Assembly (NCBI GenBank): GCA_011322755.1
Contig: DRLZ01000180.1
Coordinates: 1-5,672 of the forward strand
Reading direction: 5' to 3'
Length of the DNA stretch: 5,672 nucleotides
DNA from: Crenotrichaceae bacterium
GTDB lineage: Bacteria; Pseudomonadota; Gammaproteobacteria; Methylococcales; DRLZ01
Each line of letters starts with the position of its first letter. The stretch's first letter is position 1. Both the position numbers and the translations under genes were made by a program. The notes below the pieces were generated by a model, which made no database searches, was not told where the DNA came from, and saw only the letters and a list, made by a program, of their open reading frames with translations. Below are positions 1-5,672 of this stretch, piece after piece.

Positions 1-2
1 CA

Positions 3-593
3 TTCAGCATATTCAATCAGGCCTTGCAGGTTTTATTGATCCGCCGCAATCAACCTCCGTATCACAGACAATGGGCGTTACCCGGCGGGTTTGTAAGGAT
101 AGATGAGGAAATAGAAGCAACCGCTTATCGAGTGCTCAATGAGAAAACACCGCTCAAACAAGTCTATCTCGAGCAATTGTACACTTTTGGAGAACCATCA
201 CGTGATCCGCGTGAACGTGTGATCAGCATTGCATATCTAGCCATAATACCTGCGCATCAGCTGTTGGAGGATCGCAAACAATGGCACCAGGCTGACAATT
301 TACCAGCCCTCGCTTTTGATCATCATAAAATCATCACTCTGGCTAGAACCCGGCTGCGTAGCAAGTTACAGTACTCAACCATTGCATTTCGCTTCTTGGC
401 AGGCAGGTTTACCCTAACCGAGGTGCAGCAAGTCAATGAAGCCATCCTTGGTGAACCTTTGGAAAAACGAAATTTCCGCAAGCAGCTATTGAAGCGAAAT
501 ATACTCAGCAAGACCGGGGTAATGAGTCAGGGTGGTGCGCACCGGCCTGCTCAGCTGTATAGCTTGGTGGATGACAAGCTGGTTTATTGGTGA
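3..593 (+). CDS. nrtR: NrtR-family transcriptional regulator (degenerate Nudix domain + winged helix), 5'-truncated
   Basis: The frame is open from the window edge, with the first whole codon at 3, so the true start lies upstream; the TTG at 24 falls inside the first conserved strand and is not a credible start. About 196 residues are visible. Residues 8-35 (VLLIRR, then WALPGGFVRIDEE) match the Nudix-like domain of NrtR, a repressor of NAD biosynthesis or salvage genes that senses ADP-ribose-type ligands (family knowledge). The Nudix box starting at G29 keeps E35, R43 and E47. It has V44 where the first catalytic Glu of REUxEE belongs, K48 for the last Glu and P50 for the Gly, so hydrolase activity is unlikely. 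Residues about 125-190 form the typical C-terminal winged helix, with the FTLTEVQQV, EKRNFRKQLL and RPAQLY motifs. The target genes are not in view; a NAD gene upstream would fit. The alternative call, an active Nudix hydrolase, is less likely. Confidence 0.85.
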   Translation, partial: FSIFNQALQVLLIRRNQPPYHRQWALPGGFVRIDEEIEATAYRVLNEKTPLKQVYLEQLYTFGEPSRDPRERVISIAYLAIIPAHQLLEDRKQWHQADNLPALAFDHHKIITLARTRLRSKLQYSTIAFRFLAGRFTLTEVQQVNEAILGEPLEKRNFRKQLLKRNILSKTGVMSQGGAHRPAQLYSLVDDKLVYW

Positions 594-694
594 TACAACA
601 CCAGATTTGAGTGAGCATGTTGGGGGAGAAATTTAACTCCAATTCCTTTGATCGAGCCATTGAATCTACGTATTGTTACGAAAAAGGAGAGAAA

Positions 695-727
695 ATGTTT
701 AAATACCAAATGAATTCTACTAACTAA
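695..727 (+). other. possible 10-codon leader ORF or remnant behind a strong ribosome binding site
   Basis: AAGGAG at 684-689 stands five bases before an ATG at 695, the best Shine-Dalgarno match in the 594-836 spacer and stronger than that of the downstream yceH gene. The frame reads MFKYQMNSTN and stops at TAA 725-727. Read past that stop, the same frame stays open to a TGA at 821-823. The site may therefore be a short leader peptide, the start of a decayed gene with an early nonsense codon, or chance. No family is recognised. The rest of the spacer shows only short imperfect inverted repeats, such as CCAGTAG 758-764 with CTACTGG 803-809. Confidence 0.25.
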
Positions 728-836
728 CATGATTTTGTAGTATCACACTTGCTAGAACCAGTAGATTCGCTGCATTTTGTTGAGACGACCAACTTCTGGT
801 TACTACTGGCTACGATTGATTGATATTTGAACAACG

Positions 837-1490
837 ATGGAAGAACAAAAACCTAAACAATTACTGACACACGTTGAAGCACGTATTATCGGTTGCCTGA
901 TGGAAAAACAACACACAACACCTGGCACTTATCCATTAACATTCAATGCCTTAACCAATGCATGTAACCAGAAAAGCAATCGTGATCCAGTGATGAAGCT
1001 GTCACCTGGAGAAGTTGAACATACAGTGAAAGAACTGGATCTACGTGGACTGGTGCGCATTGACTACGGAGATCGAGCGAATCGGGTGAGTCAGCGCATG
1101 AGCACAACTTACGATCTTGATAAAAACAAACAGGCGTTACTCAGCGTGTTAATGCTGCACTATCCACAAACACTGGGAGATTTACGACGACGCACCGAGC
1201 GCATCATCGATTGGGCTGATAATACCGAGATAGAATTGATTCTGCTGGAATTGATGGAGCTTGATCAACCGCTTGTTGTTTTAATACCCAAAGCAGAAGG
1301 TCGCCGCGAAGATCGTTATGCACATACACTATGCGGTGAAATTGATGCGAAACAATTGGAAATGATTAAAACATCACCATCACATCATTCCAGTGAGATT
1401 AAAAGTGATAGACTGGAAGAGCTGGAATTACGTGTAACCGCACTTGAAATGTCGATGCAAAAATTGCTGGGATCAGAACCATCAGAGTGA
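837..1490 (+). CDS. yceH: YceH-family protein (UPF0502, DUF480)
   Basis: This is a full-length, 217-residue member of the YceH/DUF480 family, close to the usual size. The hallmark N-terminal block at residues 10-52 is clear: LTHVEARIIGCLMEK, then TTPGTYPLTFNALTNACNQKSNR and DPV. A second conserved stretch is PQTLGDLRRRTERI (110-123), followed by the GRREDRYAHTLCGE block (155-168). The family folds as two winged-helix domains, so DNA or protein binding is plausible, but no biochemical role is established to my knowledge. Residues about 188-211 (DRLEELELRVTALEMSMQKLL) carry a heptad pattern typical of the short C-terminal coiled coil. An in-frame TGA at 828-830 makes ATG 837 the first possible ATG start, although no clear Shine-Dalgarno precedes it. 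The gene stands alone, 243 bases after nrtR and 334 before the transketolase-like gene. Cytoplasmic; no signal peptide or membrane segment. Confidence 0.92.
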   Translation: MEEQKPKQLLTHVEARIIGCLMEKQHTTPGTYPLTFNALTNACNQKSNRDPVMKLSPGEVEHTVKELDLRGLVRIDYGDRANRVSQRMSTTYDLDKNKQALLSVLMLHYPQTLGDLRRRTERIIDWADNTEIELILLELMELDQPLVVLIPKAEGRREDRYAHTLCGEIDAKQLEMIKTSPSHHSSEIKSDRLEELELRVTALEMSMQKLLGSEPSE

Positions 1491-1626
1491 CTGAGTAGTC
1501 AGCCATTTCAGTTATCGCAGACATGCAAGTACACACAACATGAGTGAAACCTGTTTTCTTACTGTAAGCAGCCAAATTGTCAGGCAAGTGTTTTGGAATT
1601 AGTTTTTAATTCTCGCAATATCTAAG

Positions 1627-1632
1627 TAAAAT
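1627..1632 (+). promoter_or_regulatory. candidate -10 box (TAAAAT) for the transketolase-like gene
   Basis: TAAAAT matches the sigma-70 -10 consensus at five of six positions. The T-rich stretch about 17 bases upstream (around 1603-1610) is a poor -35, matching about three of six. If used, transcription would start near 1639, giving a leader of roughly 185 bases that begins just before the 9-bp inverted repeat. AT-rich DNA yields such boxes by chance, so this is only a candidate. Confidence 0.25.
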
Positions 1633-1646
1633 ACGTTTAATCGGTT

Positions 1647-1684
1647 CAAAACAACAAAACGATTGTTAGCCCAAGGTTGTTTTG
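1647..1684. repeat. 9-bp perfect inverted repeat in the transketolase-like gene leader
   Basis: CAAAACAAC at 1647-1655 is the exact reverse complement of GTTGTTTTG at 1676-1684, with 20 bases between. It lies about 140 bases before the start codon. The arms are AT-rich and the loop long, so as RNA the hairpin would be weak; as DNA it could be a two-fold binding site. No T tract follows, which argues against a terminator. Its function is unknown. Confidence 0.4.
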
Positions 1685-1824
1685 TCAGCACAATGATACT
1701 CAAGCAGACATCTTGCTTGTACAGGATTGGCAGCGGTACTTTTTCTAATAATCTGCCTACAGACTCGACAACTCTAAAAAGCAATCAGAGAATACAAAAA
1801 AGAACACATAAAGAGGAGAATATC

Positions 1825-3723
1825 ATGAGTACATTTCCAATTGATCTGGGCGCTTATCAGCGTATTTCATTAGATCCAGACGTTCCAACACTGACTTCTG
1901 AGCAAAAATCCGCACTACAGGCAAACATACAGTTGTGTCGTGATGCAATGATCTTTTTTACTGCAACAGGTGCTGCCAGGGGAGTCGGTGGTCATTCCGG
2001 TGGTCCTTACGACACGGTTCCTGAAGTGATGATCATGGATGCATTGTTTCGTGGCGGTGAGGATAAGTTTGTTCCCATTTTCTTTGATGAAGCAGGACAC
2101 CGTGTTGCCACCCAATATTTGATGTCTACGTTGAATGGTGATCTTCCAGCAGAGCGCTTAATGGAATATCGTGCAGCACATTCACACCTGCCTGGTCATC
2201 CTGAGCTTGGATTTACACCTGGTGTTAAATTCAGCTCGGGTCGTTTGGGTCATATGTGGCCGTATGTGAATGGTGTGGCGATTGCCAATCCGGGAAAAAC
2301 CTTGTTTTGTTTAGGATCAGATGGTTCACAGCAAGAAGGCAATGATGCTGAGGCAGCGCGTCTGGCTGTTGCGCAGAATCTTAACGTTAAATTGCTAATA
2401 GACGATAACGATGTCACTATCGCCGGTCATCCTTCTGCATACCTGAAAGGCTGCACTGTTGCACAAACATTGCGAGGGCATGGTGTCAAAGTGCTGGAAG
2501 GTGATGGTGAAGATCTGGATGATTTGTATCAGCGCATTTGTGAAGCCATTAATACAGATGGACCGGTTGCGGTCATTAACAAACGTCCGATGTGCCCTGG
2601 CATTGACGGCCTGGAAGGCTCAACACATGGTCATGATGTTATCTCGGTAGATCTGGCGCTGAAATATCTGGAATCGCATAATCAGCAAGCAGCAGCTGAT
2701 ATGTTAAGACAGGTTGAAGCACCAAAACAGGAAAAAGACTTTCTCGGTGTCAATGATACCTGGATTGCTAACCGTGGTGTTTTCGGCGATGTGGTGGTTG
2801 ATATTCTGGGACGAATGAGTGAAGCCGAGCGCATCGAAAAAGTACGTGTGATTGATAGTGATCTGGAAGGATCGTGTGGTCTGATTACGATTCATAAAGC
2901 AAATCCGGAAGTGTTTATCGCATCCGGCATTATGGAACGTGGAAATTTCTCTGCAGCTGCAGGCTTTGGTATGGAGCCTGGCAAGCAAGGTATTTTTGGG
3001 ACATTCAGTGCATTTCTGGAAATGAATATTTCAGAGATCACCATGGCGCGCCTGAATAACTCGAACGTGATTAGCCACTATTCGCATTCGGGCATTGATG
3101 ATATGGCAGATAATACCTGTCACTTCGGCTTGAACAATATGTTTGCAGATAACGGCTTGAGCGATGGTTATGCGACTAATCTGTATTTCCCGGCCGATGC
3201 AAACCAGATGAAAGCCTGTGTAGAATCAATCTTTTTTGATCCAGGTTTGCGTTTTGTATTCTCGACCCGTTCCAAGGTACCCCAGATTCTGGATGCCAAT
3301 GGCAATGAATTTTTTGGTGATGGGTACAAGTTTGTATCCGGTAAGGATGAAGTTATTCGTGAAGGGACTCAAGGCTATGTGGTCAGCTTTGGCGAGGCTC
3401 TATATCGTGCGCTGGATGCTGTCGAGCGACTTAAACAGGACGGTATTGATGTTGGATTGATTAACAAGCCAACGCTGAATGTAGTTGATGAAGAAATGAT
3501 GGCTAAACTGGGTGCATCACCAATGGTGGTTGTGGTTGAATCCTTTAACCATAAAACCGGATTGGGCAGTCGCTTTGGAACCTGGTTGCTGGAGCGTGGG
3601 TTCACACCTAAGTTCACTCACCTTGGTACCCATAAAGAAGGCTGTGGTGGTCTCTGGGAACAATTCCCGCATCAAGGCATTGATCCAGCTGGCATTATCG
3701 CTGCGGTCAAGAAATTACAGTAG
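1825..3723 (+). CDS. transketolase-like thiamine-diphosphate-dependent enzyme, single chain, 632 aa
   Basis: Start ATG 1825 is chosen because GAGGAG (1813-1818) sits six bases upstream. The 632-residue chain has the whole transketolase order: N-terminal ThDP-binding domain (about 35-300), pyrimidine-binding domain (about 340-490) and C-terminal domain (about 510-632). Visible motifs are GHSGGP with H57, AGHRVA with H92, PGHPELGFTPG with H125, the Mg/ThDP motif GSDGSQQEG (164-172) leading to DDND (193-196), the probable cofactor-activating E371 in GIMERGN, and H433 in TCHFG. Transketolases move two-carbon units between sugar phosphates in the cytoplasm, in the pentose phosphate and Calvin cycles (family knowledge). 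The chain differs clearly from classical TktA: the usual SNGHGS block reads DEAGHRVA, the first loop is GGHSGGPYD, and the region before H433 is DDMADN. The exact substrates are thus uncertain; another C2-transfer or 2-oxoacid reaction is possible. It stands alone, with no cbb or tal neighbour in view, and ends before a hairpin. Confidence 0.85.
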   Translation: MSTFPIDLGAYQRISLDPDVPTLTSEQKSALQANIQLCRDAMIFFTATGAARGVGGHSGGPYDTVPEVMIMDALFRGGEDKFVPIFFDEAGHRVATQYLMSTLNGDLPAERLMEYRAAHSHLPGHPELGFTPGVKFSSGRLGHMWPYVNGVAIANPGKTLFCLGSDGSQQEGNDAEAARLAVAQNLNVKLLIDDNDVTIAGHPSAYLKGCTVAQTLRGHGVKVLEGDGEDLDDLYQRICEAINTDGPVAVINKRPMCPGIDGLEGSTHGHDVISVDLALKYLESHNQQAAADMLRQVEAPKQEKDFLGVNDTWIANRGVFGDVVVDILGRMSEAERIEKVRVIDSDLEGSCGLITIHKANPEVFIASGIMERGNFSAAAGFGMEPGKQGIFGTFSAFLEMNISEITMARLNNSNVISHYSHSGIDDMADNTCHFGLNNMFADNGLSDGYATNLYFPADANQMKACVESIFFDPGLRFVFSTRSKVPQILDANGNEFFGDGYKFVSGKDEVIREGTQGYVVSFGEALYRALDAVERLKQDGIDVGLINKPTLNVVDEEMMAKLGASPMVVVVESFNHKTGLGSRFGTWLLERGFTPKFTHLGTHKEGCGGLWEQFPHQGIDPAGIIAAVKKLQ

Positions 3724-3755
3724 AGGTTTCAGCATTTAACTGAATCGGTTTGACG

Positions 3756-3788
3756 CAAGGCGGATTGGAAAGAATACCATCCGCCTTG
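3756..3788 (+). terminator. strong hairpin after the transketolase-like gene, probable terminator without a U tract
   Basis: CAAGGCGGAT (3756-3765) pairs perfectly with ATCCGCCTTG (3779-3788), a 10-bp GC-rich stem that can gain two more G-C pairs past a one-base bulge (GG 3767-3768 with CC 3777-3778). It lies 32 bases after the TAG stop, in the gap between two convergent genes, where a shared terminator is expected. Neither strand has a run of T after the stem. It may thus be a weak intrinsic terminator, an RNA 3'-end stabiliser, or an aid to Rho-dependent ending. Confidence 0.6.
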
Positions 3789-3851
3789 TCATATCTGGAG
3801 CTGTTGATGTATCGTCAGTTTTTCATCGTATTGCCGTTGATGGTCGATGCT

Positions 3852-4646
3852 TCAGGAGCGACAGCGATCCTGCTCTGCGAACTCTCTCACCAGCATTGCC
3901 TGTTTACGTTCAATCCCCCCGCCGTAGCCTCCTAGAGCGCCACTACTACGAATCACTCGGTGACAAGGAATCAAATACGCAACTGGGTTCGCACCAATTG
4001 CATTGGCAACTGCCCGGGATGATGTCGGATGACCGATAATGCGTGCAATTTGTCGATAAGAAAAAAGCTTGCCTGACGGAATGTGCAACAAGGCTCTCCA
4101 AACCTTGATCTGGAATTCACTACCCAGAACTATCAAAGATAGATCAGCGTGTCGATTATCTGAGTTGTTAAATATCATCTCCGCAAGAGAGTTGATATCA
4201 CCTGTGTTCCCGGTTAATTCAGCTGAGGGCCATTTTTTCCTGAGTCGTCGCATACAATCAGCCGTATTTTGATCACGACTAAAGGATAACTGGCAAATAC
4301 CACGCTCAGTTGTTGCAATAAATGCGTAACCAAATGGGCTGGAACAAACGCCATGTTTGATTGATAGATTCATTCCAGTGTTTTTGTATTGACGTGGTGT
4401 CATTGCCTCAAAAGTGATCGGCTGATTGTCGATGCAAGGTTGAATCAAGCGTTGTTTTGCCGTGTCGATTGTTAGGTAGTGAAAAAATTGTGTTGAAGTA
4501 ACTCCAGACCAACGTTGTAAAATTTGTCGAAACTGTTCAGGTTTTAAGCCAATTTCTGCAGCAACCTTGCTAAAACCAGATGGTTTGACGGTGTTGTGTT
4601 GAAAATAACTGATTGCTTTGGCAACCATCATATAGTCAGAATTCAC
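3852..4646 (-). CDS. methylated-DNA-protein-cysteine methyltransferase with shortened AraC-type N-terminal domain (Ada-like)
   Basis: The 264-residue protein is a suicide repair enzyme that takes the methyl group from O6-methylguanine onto its own cysteine. The catalytic C-terminal domain (about 95-260) is intact: GSEFQIKVWRAL (175-186), arginine finger R211 in SSRAVANAIGANP, N220, the acceptor C228 in PCHRV with H229, and E255 in MLVRE. By spacing against human MGMT and E. coli Ada these form the full Asn-His-Cys-Glu network. Residues 1-65 resemble the first helix-turn-helix of an AraC domain (FSKVAAEIGLKPEQFRQIL). The second is missing: the chain jumps from AKQRL to EAMTPRQYK through about eight residues, where Ada has about 26. 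Ada's N-terminal phosphotriester-repair domain is absent too, as is usual in this two-domain subfamily. The start is GTG (4644-4646), supported by GAGGA six bases upstream (plus-strand 4653-4657). It is convergent with the transketolase-like gene and divergent from the glycosyltransferase. Confidence 0.9.
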   Translation of the reverse strand: MNSDYMMVAKAISYFQHNTVKPSGFSKVAAEIGLKPEQFRQILQRWSGVTSTQFFHYLTIDTAKQRLIQPCIDNQPITFEAMTPRQYKNTGMNLSIKHGVCSSPFGYAFIATTERGICQLSFSRDQNTADCMRRLRKKWPSAELTGNTGDINSLAEMIFNNSDNRHADLSLIVLGSEFQIKVWRALLHIPSGKLFSYRQIARIIGHPTSSRAVANAIGANPVAYLIPCHRVIRSSGALGGYGGGIERKQAMLVREFAEQDRCRS

Positions 4647-4726
4647 TTTTTATCCTCGTTTTGCTCAAATGTCGATGTTGCCACGTGACTCACATAACCC
4701 GTTAATCCAGGAAAGGACGCTGAACG

Positions 4727-4843
4727 ATGATGTCCCGAAACGATTATTTGTACCATCCAGTTCAACCTGTCCATCATCCACAGGAAAGCGAGGCAAACAG
4801 AATACGTCAACAAGCAAGTAGTGGTTATAATACGTTCTCATAA
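4727..4843 (+). CDS. possible small protein, 38 aa, unknown function
   Basis: Two adjacent ATG codons (4727 and 4730) follow a purine-rich AGGAAAGGA (4709-4717) at a distance of nine bases, a fair ribosome binding site. The frame reads MMSRNDYLYHPVQP, continues through a polar stretch (HHPQESEANRIRQQ), and ends in SSGYNTFS at TAA 4841-4843, 19 bases before the glycosyltransferase start. A TGA at 4721-4723 closes the frame upstream. The composition is hydrophilic and looks protein-like, without membrane or signal segments. I recognise no family. It could be a real small gene in line with the glycosyltransferase, the tail of a decayed gene, or chance; the good -10 box at 4826 lies inside it. 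A 64-codon frame on the opposite strand covers the same bases and is less convincing. Confidence 0.3.
   Translation: MMSRNDYLYHPVQPVHHPQESEANRIRQQASSGYNTFS
4826..4831 (+). promoter_or_regulatory. candidate promoter -10 box for the glycosyltransferase gene
   Basis: A perfect TATAAT stands 31 bases before the ATG at 4863, so transcription would begin near 4838 with a leader of about 25 bases. No good -35 hexamer is seen 16-18 bases upstream (around 4802-4809). A TG lies one base too far upstream (4822-4823) for a textbook extended -10. The position suits the gene well, but the site rests on the -10 alone. Confidence 0.4.
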
Positions 4844-4862
4844 ACAGCTTTGGTATCAAGAA

Positions 4863-5672
4863 ATGCGGGTGTTACACATTGGAAAATATTTTCCTCCATT
4901 TGCCGGCGGTATGGAGAATTTCCTGGCTGATCTGCTGGAGGAGTCCACACAACAAGGAATTGAGTGTGCTGCACTTGTGCATGATCACAGTAACGGAGAG
5001 CTCACTGGGCAGGAAAAGGTTGCTGGCAGTTTGATTGTGCGTGTGCGTAGTTACGGGCAGCTCCTGTTTGCACCTGTCTGTCCTGGTTTTCCGGATCAGC
5101 TTGGAAAACAGATAGAATCGTTTAAACCCGATCTAATTGATATTCACCTACCCAACACATCCGCTTTTTTCCTGATTTTTAAAACTGCAGCACGACGTAT
5201 CCCCTGGGTTATTCATTGGCATTCAGATGTGGTTTTCCCCGATGGCAAAGCGATTCTAAAGCTGGCCTACTGGTTTTATAGTCCTTTCGAACATTATCTT
5301 CTCAAACACAGCAAAGCGATTATCGCCACATCACCGAATTATCTAAAAACCAGCAAAACACTGAAACCCTATATGGAAAAATGTAGCGTGATTCCACTAA
5401 CACTCAATGAATCGAGGCTACCGACAGTCAATGCTGCTCTCCACGAAAAAGCCCGAAAACTCTGGAATACAGGAGTTGATGGCGATACTCCTTTACGCGT
5501 ACTCTGTATCGGTCGCCTGAGTCACTATAAAGGTCATGATGTATTGATTGAATCACTGACACAAATCCCCTTACATGAAGCGAGTGTCAGCGTCCTGATT
5601 GTTGGTGATGGAGAGCTAAAAGAATCGTTGGACAAACAAGTCATTGATGCAAGACTTACTGCCAGGGTTAAG
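4863..5672 (+). CDS. GT4-family glycosyltransferase (GT-B fold), 3'-truncated
   Basis: The frame is open from ATG 4863 to the window end: 270 residues of a protein whose family usually has about 360-400. The N-terminus MRVLHIGKYFPPFAGGMENF has the first Rossmann strand and the glycine-rich AGGME loop of GT4 enzymes. PDLIDIHLPN (89-98) and VIHWHSDVV (116-124) follow in the acceptor domain. The donor domain starts near 210 with RVLCIGRLSHYKGHDVLIE, where R218 and K223 correspond to the pair that binds the sugar-nucleotide diphosphate, then LIVGDGEL (245-252). The second catalytic Glu (E-x7-E) would lie beyond the edge. Such enzymes add sugars from nucleotide donors to cell-surface glycans at the cytoplasmic face of the membrane; sugar and acceptor cannot be told here. 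A GTG at 4821 is in frame, but the family N-terminus fits ATG 4863. No clear Shine-Dalgarno is present. It may open a polysaccharide cluster to the right. Confidence 0.88.
   Translation, partial: MRVLHIGKYFPPFAGGMENFLADLLEESTQQGIECAALVHDHSNGELTGQEKVAGSLIVRVRSYGQLLFAPVCPGFPDQLGKQIESFKPDLIDIHLPNTSAFFLIFKTAARRIPWVIHWHSDVVFPDGKAILKLAYWFYSPFEHYLLKHSKAIIATSPNYLKTSKTLKPYMEKCSVIPLTLNESRLPTVNAALHEKARKLWNTGVDGDTPLRVLCIGRLSHYKGHDVLIESLTQIPLHEASVSVLIVGDGELKESLDKQVIDARLTARVK

Larger units (their letters stand above)
1491..1824. other. 334-base intergenic region: leader of the transketolase-like gene
   Basis: No convincing gene lies here. The frame of the downstream gene is open back to 1663, but that 54-codon extension has no ribosome binding site and resembles no transketolase N-terminus. 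The region is AT-rich. It holds GAATTA 1596-1601 / TAATTC 1607-1612, a TAAAAT box at 1627-1632, a 9-bp inverted repeat (1647-1684), and CAAGCA 1701-1706 / TGCTTG 1714-1719. It probably contains the promoter and a 5' untranslated leader. I see no terminator with a T tract after yceH. Confidence 0.55.

Noticed and set aside
24..26. TTG at 24 as the start of the NrtR-type protein.
   Set aside because: Conserved-looking coding sequence (FSIFNQA before LQVLLIRR) continues upstream in frame to the window edge, so the gene is cut by the edge.
588..603. TGGTG/CACCA hairpin over the nrtR stop codon as a terminator.
   Set aside because: The stem is only five base pairs with no T tract after it, so chance is a fair explanation.
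1558..1568. Odd palindrome CTTACTGTAAG after yceH as a terminator.
   Set aside because: The arms are five bases with a one-base centre, so no stable RNA hairpin can form, and no T tract follows.
1728..1745. TGGCAG at 1728 as a sigma-54 promoter element.
   Set aside because: The required GC of the -12 element is absent at the correct spacing; TT is found there.
1663..1824. A 54-codon N-terminal extension of the transketolase-like protein, starting with a TTG at 1663.
   Set aside because: The extension matches no transketolase N-terminus and has no ribosome binding site, whereas ATG 1825 has GAGGAG at ideal spacing.
2704..2988. A 94-codon minus-strand frame inside the transketolase-like gene.
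   Set aside because: It lies wholly within conserved coding sequence of the plus strand and is a shadow of its codon pattern.
3750..3935. A 61-codon plus-strand frame after the transketolase-like gene.
   Set aside because: It runs through the hairpin and antisense to the end of the well-supported Ada-like gene, and resembles no protein family.
4665..4859. A 64-codon frame on the minus strand upstream of the Ada-like gene.
   Set aside because: It has no recognisable family or ribosome binding site, and it covers the likely promoters of both flanking genes and the better-supported small plus-strand ORF.

Overview
The window reads as an ordinary stretch of chromosome from a Gram-negative proteobacterium. 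By eye the base composition is slightly AT-rich (not computed). The protein types (NrtR-type regulator, YceH/DUF480, a transketolase-like enzyme, an Ada-like alkyl-transferase and a GT4 glycosyltransferase) would suit a betaproteobacterium such as a Nitrosomonas relative. That placement is an impression, not a measured result. I see no mobile element, CRISPR array, tRNA, rRNA or phage signature.

Layout. (1) Positions 3-593, + strand: the 3' part of an NrtR-family regulator, a Nudix-like sensor domain plus winged helix; its start lies before the window. (2) Positions 594-836: a spacer with a very strong ribosome binding site in front of a 10-codon reading frame. (3) Positions 837-1490, +: a full-length YceH/UPF0502 (DUF480) protein. 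(4) Positions 1491-1824: a 334-base leader/promoter region with inverted repeats. (5) Positions 1825-3723, +: a 632-residue stand-alone transketolase-like, thiamine-diphosphate-dependent enzyme. (6) Positions 3724-3851: a convergent gap holding a perfect 10-bp hairpin. (7) Positions 3852-4646, - strand: a methylated-DNA-protein-cysteine methyltransferase with a shortened AraC-type N-terminal domain. (8) Positions 4647-4862: a divergent intergenic region with a candidate 38-codon ORF and a perfect -10 box. (9) Positions 4863-5672, +: the 5' part of a GT4 glycosyltransferase that runs off the end.

The genes do not form one evident pathway. The gaps of 243, 334, 128 and 216 bases and the strand switches suggest mostly single-gene transcription units: NAD-related regulation, a conserved protein of uncertain role, sugar-phosphate/C2-unit metabolism, alkylation repair, and the start of what may be a polysaccharide locus. 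I found no convincing new multi-gene system. The points worth a second look are the broken Nudix signature in the regulator, the missing second helix-turn-helix of the Ada-like protein, the divergence of the transketolase from the classical type, and two possible small ORFs in the spacers.
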